From Apostichopus japonicus (lineage: Eukaryota > Echinodermata > Holothuroidea > Aspidochirotida > Stichopodidae), in NCBI RefSeq assembly GCF_037975245.1, contig NC_092563.1, positions 28,481,960-28,545,959 of the forward strand: a stretch of DNA of 64,000 nucleotides. Reading direction: 5' to 3'. The notes under the pieces were generated by a model that did no database searches, was not told where the DNA came from, and saw nothing but the letters and a program-made list of their open reading frames with translations. The translations under genes and the position numbers were made by a program. This document shows positions 1 through 13,400 of this stretch, in pieces (position 1 is the stretch's first letter; each line of letters starts with the position of its first letter).

Positions 1-1493
1 CCTGAGGTAGTGTTTCATGGGTACACCCCCACACTCCACCCCCCCCCCCACACACACACTCCATTCAATAGGTTTCTATTTTTGACTTGTCAAGGAGTAC
101 TCAGACCTTTTACAACGTTAAGTTCAGTGTGTGGTGACTGTGGTTATAAAAGTGATGCGATTTGTCTACGATATGAATATCATACATTAATTTGTGAACA
201 AAAACTTTGTAAAAGGATGTCAAAATCTCTGTTAACAGTGATACTACTTATTCCCAGTTTCCTCCCCCACCATCCCCCTCCCCCAACATCCCTTCTTCAT
301 ATTCTACAGACAATCAATTTTGAAAGAAAATTAAATTATACTTTGCCCATTAATCTATCTTGAAATTAAAGTCACTTACAAATTCAGCAATAACCTCCCT
401 CAGAACCAAGTCTTTATATAACAACCAAAGTAGTTTTATTCAATCAGTGTGCGGTGATTTTGGCGAACAATACATTCCTGAGTTTACTTTAATGTTAAAA
501 ATATGCATAACTCTTGTCAAGGCTTCTTGGAAGTTTTAGAAGAGAATTTCTCTCTGAAAAGAGAGTGGTGCTTACGTTTGCAATGGTTTACCAGTAATGC
601 CAATAAATCTGTCTTTGTGTCCATCAAAATCAAGAGTACTTTATTTCATGAATTGCATTACCACACGGACAGCTCTTTGACCAAGAGTAATAATGTAACA
701 AAGGGTATTTTCATATCTGTAAATTCTTACAAATCTTTACATTACTATGATAATATCATCATTGATGATGACCTCTACTTGACTAAAGTGACTTGTGTAC
801 TTGACTGAGGCTTTATACAGAACTCTTTAAAATATTGCAAAAATATCGGTAGAATGGAAAGCACATGGTGTCTTGATTGTAGAGACGGGTAACAGAGGGA
901 AATCAAGGATACACATCACATGAACCAAATATGAAGAAGGGTCAAAATATATCCTTTAAATGTAGACAACATATAACATATTTATCATCAAATTTTCAAG
1001 TCTTTTATACCAAAGTTTATGATTCTTATTATTATAAGTGTATCAATTGTTTGTTCTCCTGAAATCAAAACAAAATCTGTAAATGACTATTCACATTATC
1101 ATTATTTAAGAAGCCTCAATTAGCTTTAAAATGTCAAATATAAACCTTTCAGCCATTTTATAATCTACCTTTCAGCCAGTTTTATCTTGTTATGCTTATA
1201 CATGATTGTGGTAGGTGTACCAACAATGATTTAATTCATATAGCTCTGTTTGAGGAAAGCTGAACATAAAGATGTAAATGGTAAAAGAGGAAACAGAACA
1301 GCTAGAATGTTGAATTATACAAAGAGAATGATGTAAAAACAAAACATATTATTTATGACTATAGGAATCACACTAAGCTATTACTACAGCAGCAGCAGGA
1401 AAGGGAAAAGTTATCTTCCAGCGAATGAAAAATAAGAATTTTGAATAGAGAACTATGATAGAATGATATCGACTTGTATAAGAGTTAGCTCTT
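1..1493. other. no gene recognised
   Basis: AT-rich sequence beyond the 3' end of the transporter. Short open frames on both strands have no recognisable similarity and sit in low-complexity C-rich or T-rich runs. I see no RNA gene or repeat here. Confidence 0.5.
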
Positions 1494-2078
1494 GTTAGAT
1501 AGCGTGACCTCCAGTCAGATAGAGTGACCTAAAGTTAGAGAGAGTGACCTCTACCTAGATAGAGTGACCTCTACTTAGACAGAGTAACCTTCAGTAACAG
1601 TGACCTCTAGTAGATAAGAGTGACCTAAAGTTACATGGAGTGACCTCTACTTAGAGTGACCTCCAGTTGGACAGAGTAACCTCCAGTAACAGTGACCTCT
1701 AGTAGGTAGAGTGACCTAAAGTAAGATAGAGTGACCTCTACCTAGATAGAGTGACCTCTACTTAGACAGAATAACCTCCAGTAGCAGTGACCTCTAGTAG
1801 ATAGAGTGACCTAAAGTTACATAAAGTGACCTCTACTTAGATAGAGTGACCTCTACTTAGATAGAGTGACCTCCAGTTGGACAGAGTAACCTCCAGTAAC
1901 AATGACCTCTAGTAGGTAGAGTGACCTAAAGTAATATAGTGACCTCTACTTAGATAGAGTGACCTCTACTTAGACAGAGTAACCTCCAGTAACAGTGACC
2001 TCTAGTAGGTAGAGTGACCTAAAGTAAGATAGAGTGACCTAAAATTAGAGTGACCTCAAGTTAGAGCGACCTCTACTT
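1494..2078. repeat. minisatellite with TGACCT in nearly every unit
   Basis: Irregular tandem array of about 19-20 bp units of the form AGATAGAGTGACCTCTACTT, with higher-order alternation (CTCTAC, CTCCAG, CTAAAG variants). About 25 exact TGACCT hexamers, i.e. AGGTCA on the minus strand. Lies downstream of the transporter's last exon. Confidence 0.9.
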
Positions 2079-4299
2079 CCTCAGTCATGAAATGATAGTT
2101 TGCTATGGAATGAAAGCCAACACAGAAAGAAAAATGGTAAGCAATAAAATATATCCTCATTACTTAGGTTCACAATATACTCTTGTAGAGGAACACATCT
2201 GCTGGGATGGAATTAGAACTGAAAACATGAATATATGAAAATAACCAAATTCTAAATCATTTGAGAGACAACTGAATATTAGTCTGGGTAAAATTGAAAT
2301 TAAAAAACAGGTAATTATGTGAAAATGTTAGAAAGAAATTGGTCTACATGATGAAAAATGAATGAATAAATACATAGCCACTCTGCGTCTGGGCAAAAAA
2401 AAAAATTCAAAAATGAGAAATATGCAAAATTTATGGTGAGGAAAACAGCTTTCATTACTAAAGTCTAAAAGCAGAAACCAAATAGACTTCATATCACAAT
2501 GTTTTACACCTGCTGCATAACTCGACGAGTAAACTGACTCCACGCTGGATTGCCATGACAATGTCAATAAATCTGCTGACTGTTGCCAGGCTACACCATT
2601 AGCAAAATTAAAACAAAACATTAGGAATTCCATATTTTGTTCTTTCTTTACATGAAATGCTATCAGGACATGGAGATCTCACTTGGTGGTGCAGAAAACT
2701 TACAACAAAGTTTTGAAAGAGAAAAAGAAAATATCTAAACCAGTCTCTACCGTAGATACAAATATAGAACAAGCAAAAACGATCTTAAGCAACGAAGAGC
2801 AGAATACAGCCCATCAGAGGGACAGCATTTATAAAGATTTCAACCAACCTCAAACGTAAGGTAACTCTTGATGTCACAGCCTGCTTGATATCCAAAAATA
2901 TTAATTTCTTAATAGTATCGCAAATATAAATTTTTTGTCTAATACCTTAAAAACTTTTACACAACAGTCCACTGCCAGCCTATGATTGATAAAGTAAGTC
3001 AGTGACACAAAAATTTCATCTGCAAATAAACAACACTATTTTTTCCAATTTTTCTTACTTTCTTGTTTGTTGTTCTTTTCAAATTTTTGTTTTTATCTCT
3101 TTGCCATACGACACTGATTAAACATTAATTAGTAATAGACCTCCATGAAGGAAAAAGAAAAAAAGATGTTAGATTAAAACTAAATATTCTTCTTTTATTA
3201 CACGTTCTATTGCTTAATAGATTGCTAGCACTAATTTTGCACGGCGGGGTGATTATTTCCTTATCCCACAAGAACCATGTTGCGTTACCTTTGAGCTGGG
3301 CAAGTTTTGAAAAACTGTAGGACAGCAGTGATATAATTCAATGGTGAGATTTAAGACACCAAAATAAAATGCATAATTTCCTTTTATTGTTTCTGAAAAA
3401 AAGATACGGTTTATAACTTAAGTTATAAGATATGGTTTATACATATGGTTCATAACATAAAGTAATGAATAAGTAACCACTTCTTTTGTTGTGATATAAT
3501 AAAAGCAGCATGCTCAAGTTTGAAATTCAACTTTTTCTGTCAAAGGCATTCTCTTTGACAAACGTTTTTGAAAATAACAACTTCTGAAACTGAAATTGAA
3601 TCAAGCTGCTGGAATCTTTCGAAAGACTAAAGTGTATCTGATATATATGCAAACATGCCTGTACAGCTGCAGATACAACACACAAATTAAAAAGTAATTA
3701 TAACAGTTTTGAAGCAACATTAGCATTTTGTTTAAATAGTTTAATATATTAAATTTACTACCAAAAGAAACAACAATTAATTTTTTTATGGAATTGAGAA
3801 AGAAAAAAAAAGTTTCTGTAGTATGTATAAATATGTGTTTGCTCATGTCAGTTGAATACAGAAAATTAGCCTTGCTAGTTCACAAAGGATAGTATTTGTG
3901 GCTTATGCCAGATCTTGAGCAGCCATAAAGAATATCCTACCTAAGTCACATACATGATACTGTCAGCACGGCAATTTTTGCCTTAAAAATTATTAAGAAT
4001 TATCATAATAATAATAGTAAAATAGACTAATCAATGAAAACATACATGTACATACATATTTATATATATATATATATATATATATTTTATATATCTTGAG
4101 AGTATATCTTGGAGTATAAAAATGTTCCTTGGCACCCCCCGCCCCCCAATCTCACCAACCTAATGTGTTTTTATCAATACATAATACTTCTTGCAAGTTA
4201 TATTATCTGGAATTGTATTTTGAAAAAATAAGGCTGGCACAGTGAAAAATGCCTTAAAACCTAACACCTAACAACCTTGGCATATAATAAAATCTTATT
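2079..4299. other. 3' flank of the transporter, no other gene seen
   Basis: AT-rich; probably 3' UTR and intergenic DNA for the minus-strand gene. Holds a TA microsatellite at about 4058-4085 and possible AATAAA signals. Open frames at 2328-2633 and 3601-3846 (minus) have no recognisable similarity. Confidence 0.5.
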
Positions 4300-4491
4300 T
4301 CAAAATTGAAAATAATTCAAAAAACCAAAAACAAGTAAAGGTAAAGACAACTGGCAGGACACAGGTGCAAAATTTATTAGTAAACAAAATATAAACAAAG
4401 ATAACAGACAACTAATTAACAATAACAACAGCAACATCGTTTACTTTTCTTTGTTTCTGCAAATTGCTCCTTTGCAAAATTGATGAATACC
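4300..4491 (-). CDS. ABCA3: exon W41: C-terminus, end uncertain
   Basis: The acceptor CTTGACAG is followed in frame by [18 protein letters not shown], the expected ABCA3 end (human VFLSFAHLQ). The frame then stays open to a TGA at 4300-4302, adding about 45 hydrophobic residues (runs of Leu, Phe, Ile) unlike any ABCA tail I know. More likely the coding sequence leaves at a donor-like AAAA|GTAAAA near 4447, or the tail is a lineage oddity. The start coordinate is therefore a maximum extent. Confidence 0.6.
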
Positions 4492-7400
4492 TGTCAAGAA
4501 GGGGGGAAAAGAACAGGGAGAAAAAGAAGAAATATAAGTTTACAAGCAGAAAGGTTATATTTCTGATTTAAATCATTTGTATAGTTTACTCTCTATTAGA
4601 CTGGACTCAACTATACAGGATAAGGAAGACTACTATCCCCTAAGACACAGATACAAACATGAGTTTGTATTAGTTTGCTCTCTATCATACTGGACTCAAC
4701 TATAAAGGAGATGAAGGACTACAATCCCCTAAGACACAGATCCTAACATCTGTTCGTATGCAACGTTTCTTTACGGTTTCTTAATATATTATCCTGTGAG
4801 AAACTAAGACACTACTTACTTGTTCCAGTGGAGTCTGGCTCACGCTGTAGTCTGTTATGTTGAGTCTCTCCTTGGACTGTTCCAATGAACCAAAGATACG
4901 AGACCAGTTCATGTTATCATCATAAACTTGAAATTGAAGGGTACCCTGCGATTAAAACAAAAGCAAAACAAAACGTAAACGAAAAAGTACATCCATGAAG
5001 AAGGTGTTTATGAACGATTAATTATATAATGTATAATAAATATATAATGTAAGATTAATAACAAATAAATACCATATATTAAAGTGCTGTTATCATGAAA
5101 TAAAACATGCTCAAGAGCACTGTACAAAAGAACCAATACCTGGAATATAAAATTACCAAACTTAAGAAAACTTAAAAGTAATAACAACAGCAGTAAAAGT
5201 AGAAACATGATATAAGACAGGGTTATAAACCACAATAAAGAACACAAATAAGATTAATGCCCATACTCAAGCCTAAAAAGATAAGTTTTTAAATGCTTTT
5301 TAAAAGTGTCAATAGATGTGATATTTTTCAAGTGATGAGGAAGAGAATTCCAGAGTTTAGGACCTGCTGCACTGAACGGGCAATTAATTTACAATCAATA
5401 TGACATTAAACGTGCACGGTACTACTACTGTGCCTTGTGTCTGGCAATTGTTATATTTGTATACAAACATAAAGACCTGCATTTCTCTGGGAATCAATTC
5501 CCTGCTCCTGGCTGGGTTGTATCAACATTGATATTGTGATCCCTGGTGACACCAACAGTAAAGACATGGCCTAAACAAATGGTTCCCGAGCAACTAAAGG
5601 CTGGATAGCTCAGCTGGTAAAAGCACAGGGTTTGTAAACTTAAGGTCAATGATTGGAACCCCTGTTATAGTTTACATTATAATTTCAATCTAATCCAAGA
5701 GAGTTGCTGATTGATAAGTGAGGGTCACTGCTGCATAACGAAATAAATTAAATAATCAAACAAAATAGACTATAATAAGACAAATACTAGACAAGAAAAG
5801 GGGGCCAGGGATATTAAGGTAATTTCTAGAGACTTTTTGATAGATGTTTGATATACCTGATGGATCTCCAACAAAGTGGCTCCGGGGAATGTAGTCAGGA
5901 TAAACTCCTGAACAGCCTGTGTAACTCCAGTGGTCTTTACAATCATAGTATAGCCTCTGCCAAACCTATGAAAGAAAAAAAAATAGAAACTTCTATTGGT
6001 CTACTTAATTATGGTCATACTATTTCAGTTATTAACAGATTTAAGATAACAGGAAGAAAAGAAGCCCAAGGCACTATTTTCAACTTGTTTAAGCAAAAAT
6101 GAATATTCATACTAGCTCAAATGAAAAGGAGATTTTTCAATAACCACATGTGATGATAACTATGAAGGACGTTTCACCCTGTAATACTGAAGGAAAATAC
6201 TTAACCTCTTAAGATTCTAGATAACAAAGAATGAAACTAGGCGTGGATACCTTTGTCATGCCAGTTATCTCCTGATACTATAAAAACCAAACCCAGAGGT
6301 TACCATGGTGATTTCTTTATACCAATGTAACACACAGCAGATCTTTTAACAGAATATCTTAGTGACAGACAATGTGACTCTTACAAGGAAGACAAAAACA
6401 AAACAAAAAATGTCATATTTGATAGATGAAACCCGATCTCAATATATTTATTCCTGACTATAGATACGGATGTTTGATCTATTTTTTGCCAGATACACTT
6501 CATCACTACAGAAAATGGATCACATTTAGGTTGTTCTTCCATGACTTTATATTTTTCTTTTGTAATCTAGTTGTTTATTTGTTCTTTTAATGTGCCACAA
6601 AATGGGAATTAGCTGTTAATGTACTCTGAAGTCAAGGGGAGGGGGGGGGGTGGGGCATCATCAAAAAGGAAACAAGATTTGTTGTCGAGGGCCTGTTTAC
6701 TGACAGACTCTGATGAATTAATCATCCTCAAAGTCAAGCATTTAATTAATGACAACTCATCTTCTGTCTCTTCAGGGCAGTTTCAAAGTCATAAGACTTG
6801 CAATTTCACTTAAAAAAAAAAAAAAAAAATGCACTTGATCTCCTTAATGACTTAAATGTTCACATTAAAATAATTTCATGTTACACCTTTACCTGCTCTT
6901 AAGATGCTGTACACTTCCCAGGCACTTAAACTGACCGTTAACCATGATAGCTAGGCGGGTGCACAACGCTTCACATTCTTCCATGCTGTACGGGGAAAAA
7001 ATCATCAAAAATTGTGTTAGATGTCAATCTTGAAAAGTATCAAAGATAGAGGAGGGCCTAACCAGGGTTGTAATGAGTCATGATTTGGGTCACTAAATAT
7101 TGAAATGGAGGGAATTCAAAACCATTTGACAAGGTCACCCCCCCCCCACACCGCCCCTCCCATTGAGATAATACATAAATCACAAGCAATGACTTGCCTT
7201 GACCTTCAAAATGATGTGACCCTTACTACTCCGATCTGAAGTGACCTTACAATGAAGTGACTATTTACAACTCTTGGTGTGATGTTTTGTTTCAAAGGAG
7301 ATTATTCGGGTGAAGAAAATTTGAAAGATACAATATAAAGGTCTAAAGCCTAAATGTGGCTAGATATGGTTATGTGTCACAGACTTCTTTATCCCCCAAC

Positions 7401-10400
7401 CCCCCCCCCAACCATTAGTCCTGTGACTTGATGTATCAGAGTTTGATTATAAAATCATGTACCTGTGTGATGTCAGAACAACAGACTTGCCCTCTCTCAT
7501 GACACTGAGGATGGCATTCCAGAGATGTCGTCGCGCCTTAGGGTCCATTCCAGAGGTGGGCTCATCCTAAATAAGCAAAAGATACAATTCCAAACAATCA
7601 TTTTCATGAAATCTTTTGGTCTGAAAAAATTCTGACTGTTCCGTTAAAGCAGAAGGTGTCACTCAAATTGCTCACCTTCCTGTGGTCAAAAACAACTGGA
7701 GGACAGCAATAGAACTGCATGAAAATGTTGTACAATAAATGCAGCTGTGTTGGTCAGAAAAAATGCTGAAATTCTTGTCAGTTTGGTTGTTGTAAAACAC
7801 CTCTAAACCTTTGTTTTTTCTTTGTGCCATGTTAGCAAACACTTAGTTCATGGGAGGTTTTGTTTTTTGGGTGATTATGTTATAAGCAGCGCACTTTTTT
7901 ATTTGGGATAGTCCTTTACCTCTCAAAATAAACAGCTTATTATTTTAAATGAATTAATTTTTAAGAGGAATTCAAGTAATCTTATTGGATTCCATAGGTA
8001 GACATTGAACTGCTAGAATTTAAAACTTGAAAACTTGTTATTTTCACACTCATCTCTTTGAGGTTAACTGCACGACACAAATATTCTTAATTTTGTCAGA
8101 TATTATCAGAAATGCAGAAACCTGACAAATTGCTTGAAATTGTGGAGCATTTTCTAAATTTACTACCAACTCTGAATTGGAAAAAACAGGAAAACTTGTC
8201 TCAAGGAAACAGGACTATGACATTAATTCACCTCCTAATGTTAACATAATGAGTAGAGCCCATCAGTACTTACCAGGAGAACTGTAGGAGGACTACCAAC
8301 CATAGCTATGGCAGTACTCAGTTTTCTCTTGTTACCTCCACTGTAATGGAATAAAATGAATTAATGAAATATATAGGCAGGAATTTGCCCATGCTGGGCA
8401 AGCCCGCCCAGCACTAAAAATTAGCGCCCAGCACTCTCTTAAAAATCGTGAATCCCGCCCAGCACTATTTTCATCTAAAATCCTGACATTCCTAACAATA
8501 TATATTCAACATAAATTGGGCCTAGCCTATGCCAAAATCATACAGACTAATAATGCATCAGTTACGCATGGGAGAAACATTAGTTTATGGCTCTCAATTG
8601 GTCCCTTGTAAAATCTCGTTGAAAACAAACTAATAACTTTTACCAGGTACGTAATATATTTCACTAAAAAAAAAAAAAAAATTCAATAAAAAAATTGTCA
8701 GCAAAACTAGTACTTGTGTATGTGCTTAAAAAGCTACACAAGTGCCAGTTATTCAAGATGGGAAGGGGACGGGGGGGGGGGGTAGATCTGTCTGCTGTGG
8801 ATAAATGCTATTTACTGTGATGCCAATTGTACAGTGTATTTTAAAGCATGAGTGATTATCCAATATCAATTGTTTCACACATGATATCCAATACGAGTAA
8901 AACCTCTCATTTTCATTGCTACACCAGTGCAGCTTTCTTACATACCAATTGATTTGAAAAGCACAGTTCTACGAGAATCTTTGTACAACTTCTCTCAAAA
9001 TAACAATGTGATAATTGATGGAACCAACCTGTAATTGCCACAGAGTTTGTCAGCATACTTGACCAAGTCTAAGTGCTCTATGGTAGAGTCCACTACGCTG
9101 GGAATACTCTTGGCCGGTATCCCTCTCAGCCTCGCAAACATGGTCAGTGTCTCTCGGCCGGTCAGTTTTTCGACTAGCGCATCAAACTGCAACGGATAAT
9201 GGAAAGACCGGTCATACGACAAAGATCAAAAGACAATGATGGGTTTGTACTACAGGAGGGTAAATAATAATAACATTTGTCATGAATTACACATGAAATG
9301 AAGTCAGAGGGAAACATACAATGATGGGTTTGTACTACCAGAGGATAAATAATAATGACCTTTGTCATGCATTACACATATAATGAAGTCAGAGTGAAAC
9401 ATACAATGATGGGTTTGTACTACCAGAGGATAAATAATAATACCTTTGTCATGCATTACACATATAATGAAGTCAGAGGGAAACATACAATGATGGGTTG
9501 TACTACCAGAGGGGAAATTATAATGACCTTTGTCATGCATTACACATATAATGAAGTCAGAGTGAAACATACAATGATGGGTTTGTACTACCAGAGGGGA
9601 AATTATGACCTTTGTCATGCATTACACATATAATGAAGTCAGAGTGAAACATACAATGATGGGTTTGTACTACCAGAGGGTAAATTATAATGACCTTTGT
9701 CATGCATTACACATATAAGGAAGTCAGAGTGAAACATACAATGATGGGTTTGTACTACCAGAGGGGAAATTATAATGACCTTTGTCATGCATTACACATA
9801 TAATGAAGTCAGAGTGAAACATACAATGATGGTTTTGTACTACCAGAGGGTAAATTATAATGACCTTTGTCATGCATTACACATATAATGAAGTCAGAGT
9901 GAAACATACAATGATGGGTTTGTACTACCAGAGGGGAAATTATAATGACCTTTGTCATGCATTACACATATAATGAAGTCAGAGTGAAACATACAATGAT
10001 GGGTTTGTACTACCAGAGGGGAAATTATAATGACCTTTGTCATGCATTACACATATAATGAAGTCAGAGTGAAACATACAATGATGGGTTTGTACTACCA
10101 GAGGGGAAATTATAATGACCTTTGTCATGCATTACACATAAAATGAAGTCAGAGTGAAACATACAATGATGGGTTTGTACTACCAGAGGGGAAATTATAA
10201 TGACCTTTGTCATGCATTACACATATAATGAAGTCAGAGGGAAACATAAAATGATGGGTTTGTACTACCAGAGGGGAAATTATAATGACCTTTGTCATGC
10301 ATTACACATATAATGAAGTCAGAGGGAAACTTACAATGATGGGTTTGTACTACCAGAGGGTACATAATAATGACCTTTGTCATGCATTACACATATAATG

Positions 10401-13400
10401 AAGTCAGAGGGAAACATACAATGATGGGTTTGTACTACCAGAGGGTAAATAATAATGACCTTTGTCATGCATTACACATATAATGAAGTCAGAGGGAAAC
10501 ATACAATGATGGGTTTGTACTACCAGAGGGGAAATTATAATGACCTTTGTCATGCATTACACATATAATGAAGTCAGAGGGAAACATACAATGATGGGTT
10601 TGTACTACCAGAGGGTACATAATAATGACCTTTGTCATGCATTACACATAAAATGAAGTCAGAAGAAAACATATTCTTGATGGTTTTCCCCTTCAGAACT
10701 GACAAGGGTTGATTTAGAATTTTGAGATGGACTGAGGTTTGAAAAATCCAAACTGACGTACCTGTGGACAGTATCCCATAAGTCTTTGTGCCTGTTGATG
10801 AAACAGAGAATGCAGAGTAAGCTATTACAGTTTGTTACTTCACATCTAGCATAACATACATAAGATACAGCAGTATGATGTACTAGTTACACACTTCCCT
10901 CCATTGGAGCAGCGAGGTTTAACTCCTATCCAGAGATGGATCCCGATTGCAATGTACCAGTTACACACTTCCCTCCCTTGGAGCAGCGAGGTTTAACTCC
11001 TATCCAGAGATGGATGCTGTTTGCAATGTACCAGTTACACACTTCCCTCCCTTGGAGCAGCAAGGTTTAACTCCTATCCAGAGGTGGATCCCGATTGCAA
11101 TGTACCAGTTACACACTTCCTTCCCTCCAAATGAGGAGGATGCCCGATCAGTTTATTAAACAATTATACTGACCTTCCTCATGTCACTCCTGATGCTCAT
11201 GCCTTGTATGTAGGCATGTCCTGATGTCATTCTTACATCCCCGGTCAGCATGCCAAATGTCGTGGTTTTACCGGCACCTGCAAGAGAAGCCAAGCATATT
11301 ATTGGAGCTCTCGACATGTAAACAACGGTATTTAGTTTGTAAAAAAAAATCAATTTGTACAAAAAATTGTAAAATAAAAACAATTTGTGAAAAAAAAAAA
11401 GGGTGTATAATCAATTTGTACTACTGTTTCTCTAAGTCTGACTTTCTCGTCTGCCGATGCGCGATGCAGGAGGCCAATTTCACATCTGAATTAGGGCAAG
11501 GGAGGTGATGTCAGGATTGGGGTGGGTGTGGGCCAGGGGGAGGGGCCAGCAGTGACAATAGGTGCTTAAAGTAGACAGTTAGCTCACCATTCACGCCAAG
11601 TAGTCCAAAGCATTCTCCTCTCGGTATGGCCAGAGCTAGGTCCTGTACAGCTGGTCTCTCAGCACCAAAGTATACCTACAGAAAGAACAGAAAGAACAAT
11701 GGAGTCAATTTCCAAGAACCCCCATTGTCAGAGGCAGGATTTGAAGTGTGAAAATAGGGGGAGGGGAACAAACCTGGGGGAGGAGTCTAAGGGGAAGGGG
11801 TGAGAAATGTCAGAATTTTATAAAGCCCCTAGATGTAATATGGTGCAATATTTTAGGTTAATACCCAATACTAATTGTGTATTTGAAAATCTAATTATGC
11901 TATCTGCATAAAAGTGTTGCTTGATTGTTTTTGGAGCGACAAACAAAGTAACAAAATGGATCTTAATGAGAATTGTCACAACGGGTGGATCTTTTTCACA
12001 GCCAGTGTAATGACGTTATGAATAAGTATAAAAGTATCACAGAGTTTTCAATACAGCTGTGGCATAACCGACCACATTACCGACCAAATTGGATAAAAAA
12101 GCCAACACAAGGTCTGGGAAAAGACGAGGCACAAGTGCCCCCCCCCTTGTAACCCTCCCCCCAGTAATCCCGCCTATGCTCATAGTTGCCTGGGATAACT
12201 TACTACTTCCATTTTTTCTTTCCTATTTGCACTTGAATATCTCTCTTGGAATTATTGATTTAGCAACCCAAGGATCCTCATATAATCACTTGCTGCCTTT
12301 CACTTACAGATCTACATTTTTAGTAAAGACTAGTAGACTAACAGTCTAGGAAAACTAGGTACCTTGAAAGCAGATGAAAGCAATCATAAAAGAATAATGC
12401 TATTACTACAGGCACCACATTGTCATATAAACCTGTTATGCCCCCTCCCCAACAAAAAAACCCAACCTCTATTGTGAGAGTCTTGTTAACACCTTCAAAC
12501 ATTCGGTTCAAATAACACTACATTTGGGCAAATAATACACAGTACCGCAAGGTCACCCCTCCTCAAAAGTATTACAGCCTTCCCAAATTCCTTTGTAAGA
12601 AACAGTCATTTCACATATACTTAACATTGAAGAAAATGTAATAAACAATGGTTAAAAAAAAACTACCCTCAAAATCATAACAACGTTTTGGAATTCAAAT
12701 GGATGGTTCACTTTAGCTTTTTCTCACCTTATTCAGGTCTTTGATAACGATGGCCTGATCTTCACTTCGATAATTCATCTCGTGGACTCGTCTTCTCTCC
12801 TTTGCGACATCCTCGTCCTACAGGTGGAAGGCAGACAGAACAATACTGACTAACATCCAATGATCCACCAGCAGACAGTGAGGTAAATCAATTTCAAAGA
12901 GGAGTCCTCTCAAGGTTAAGAGGAGTCCTCTCAAGGTTAAGAGGAGTCCTCTCAAAGTTAAGAGGAGTTCTCTCATAGTTAAGAGGAGTCCTCTCAAGGT
13001 TAAGAGGAGTCCTCTCATAGTTAAGAGTAGTCCTCTCAAGGTTAAGAGGGGTCCTCTCAAGGTTAAGAGGAGTCCTCTCAAAGTTAAGAGGAGTTCTGTC
13101 ATAGTTAAGAGGAGTCCTCTCATAGTTAAGAGGAGTCCTCTCAAGGTTAAGAGGAGTCCTCTCAAGGTTAAGAGGAGTCCTCTCAAAGTTAAGAGGAGTC
13201 CTCTCAATGTTAAGAGGAGTCCTCTCAAAGTTAAGAGGAGTTCTCTCATAGCTAAGAGGAGTCCTCTCAAGGTTAAGAGGAGTCCTCTCAAGGTTAAGAG
13301 GAGTCCTCTCAATGTTAAGAGGAGTTCTCTCATAGTTAAGAGGAGTCCTCTCAAGGTTAAGAGGAGTCCTCTCAAGGTTAAGAGGAGTCCTCTCAAGGTT

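Noticed and set aside
4416-4491. A Cys-rich C-terminal tail after [17 protein letters not shown]
   Set aside because: It appeared only when one T was dropped while reading; recounting bases gives the hydrophobic frame instead.
5598-5675. Functional tRNA gene
   Set aside because: A- and B-box-like sequences are degenerate and no cloverleaf can be drawn; a SINE-like relic fits better.
9304-9633. Open frames on both strands in the 85-bp array
   Set aside because: Repeats of the same peptide in every frame; minisatellite artefact.
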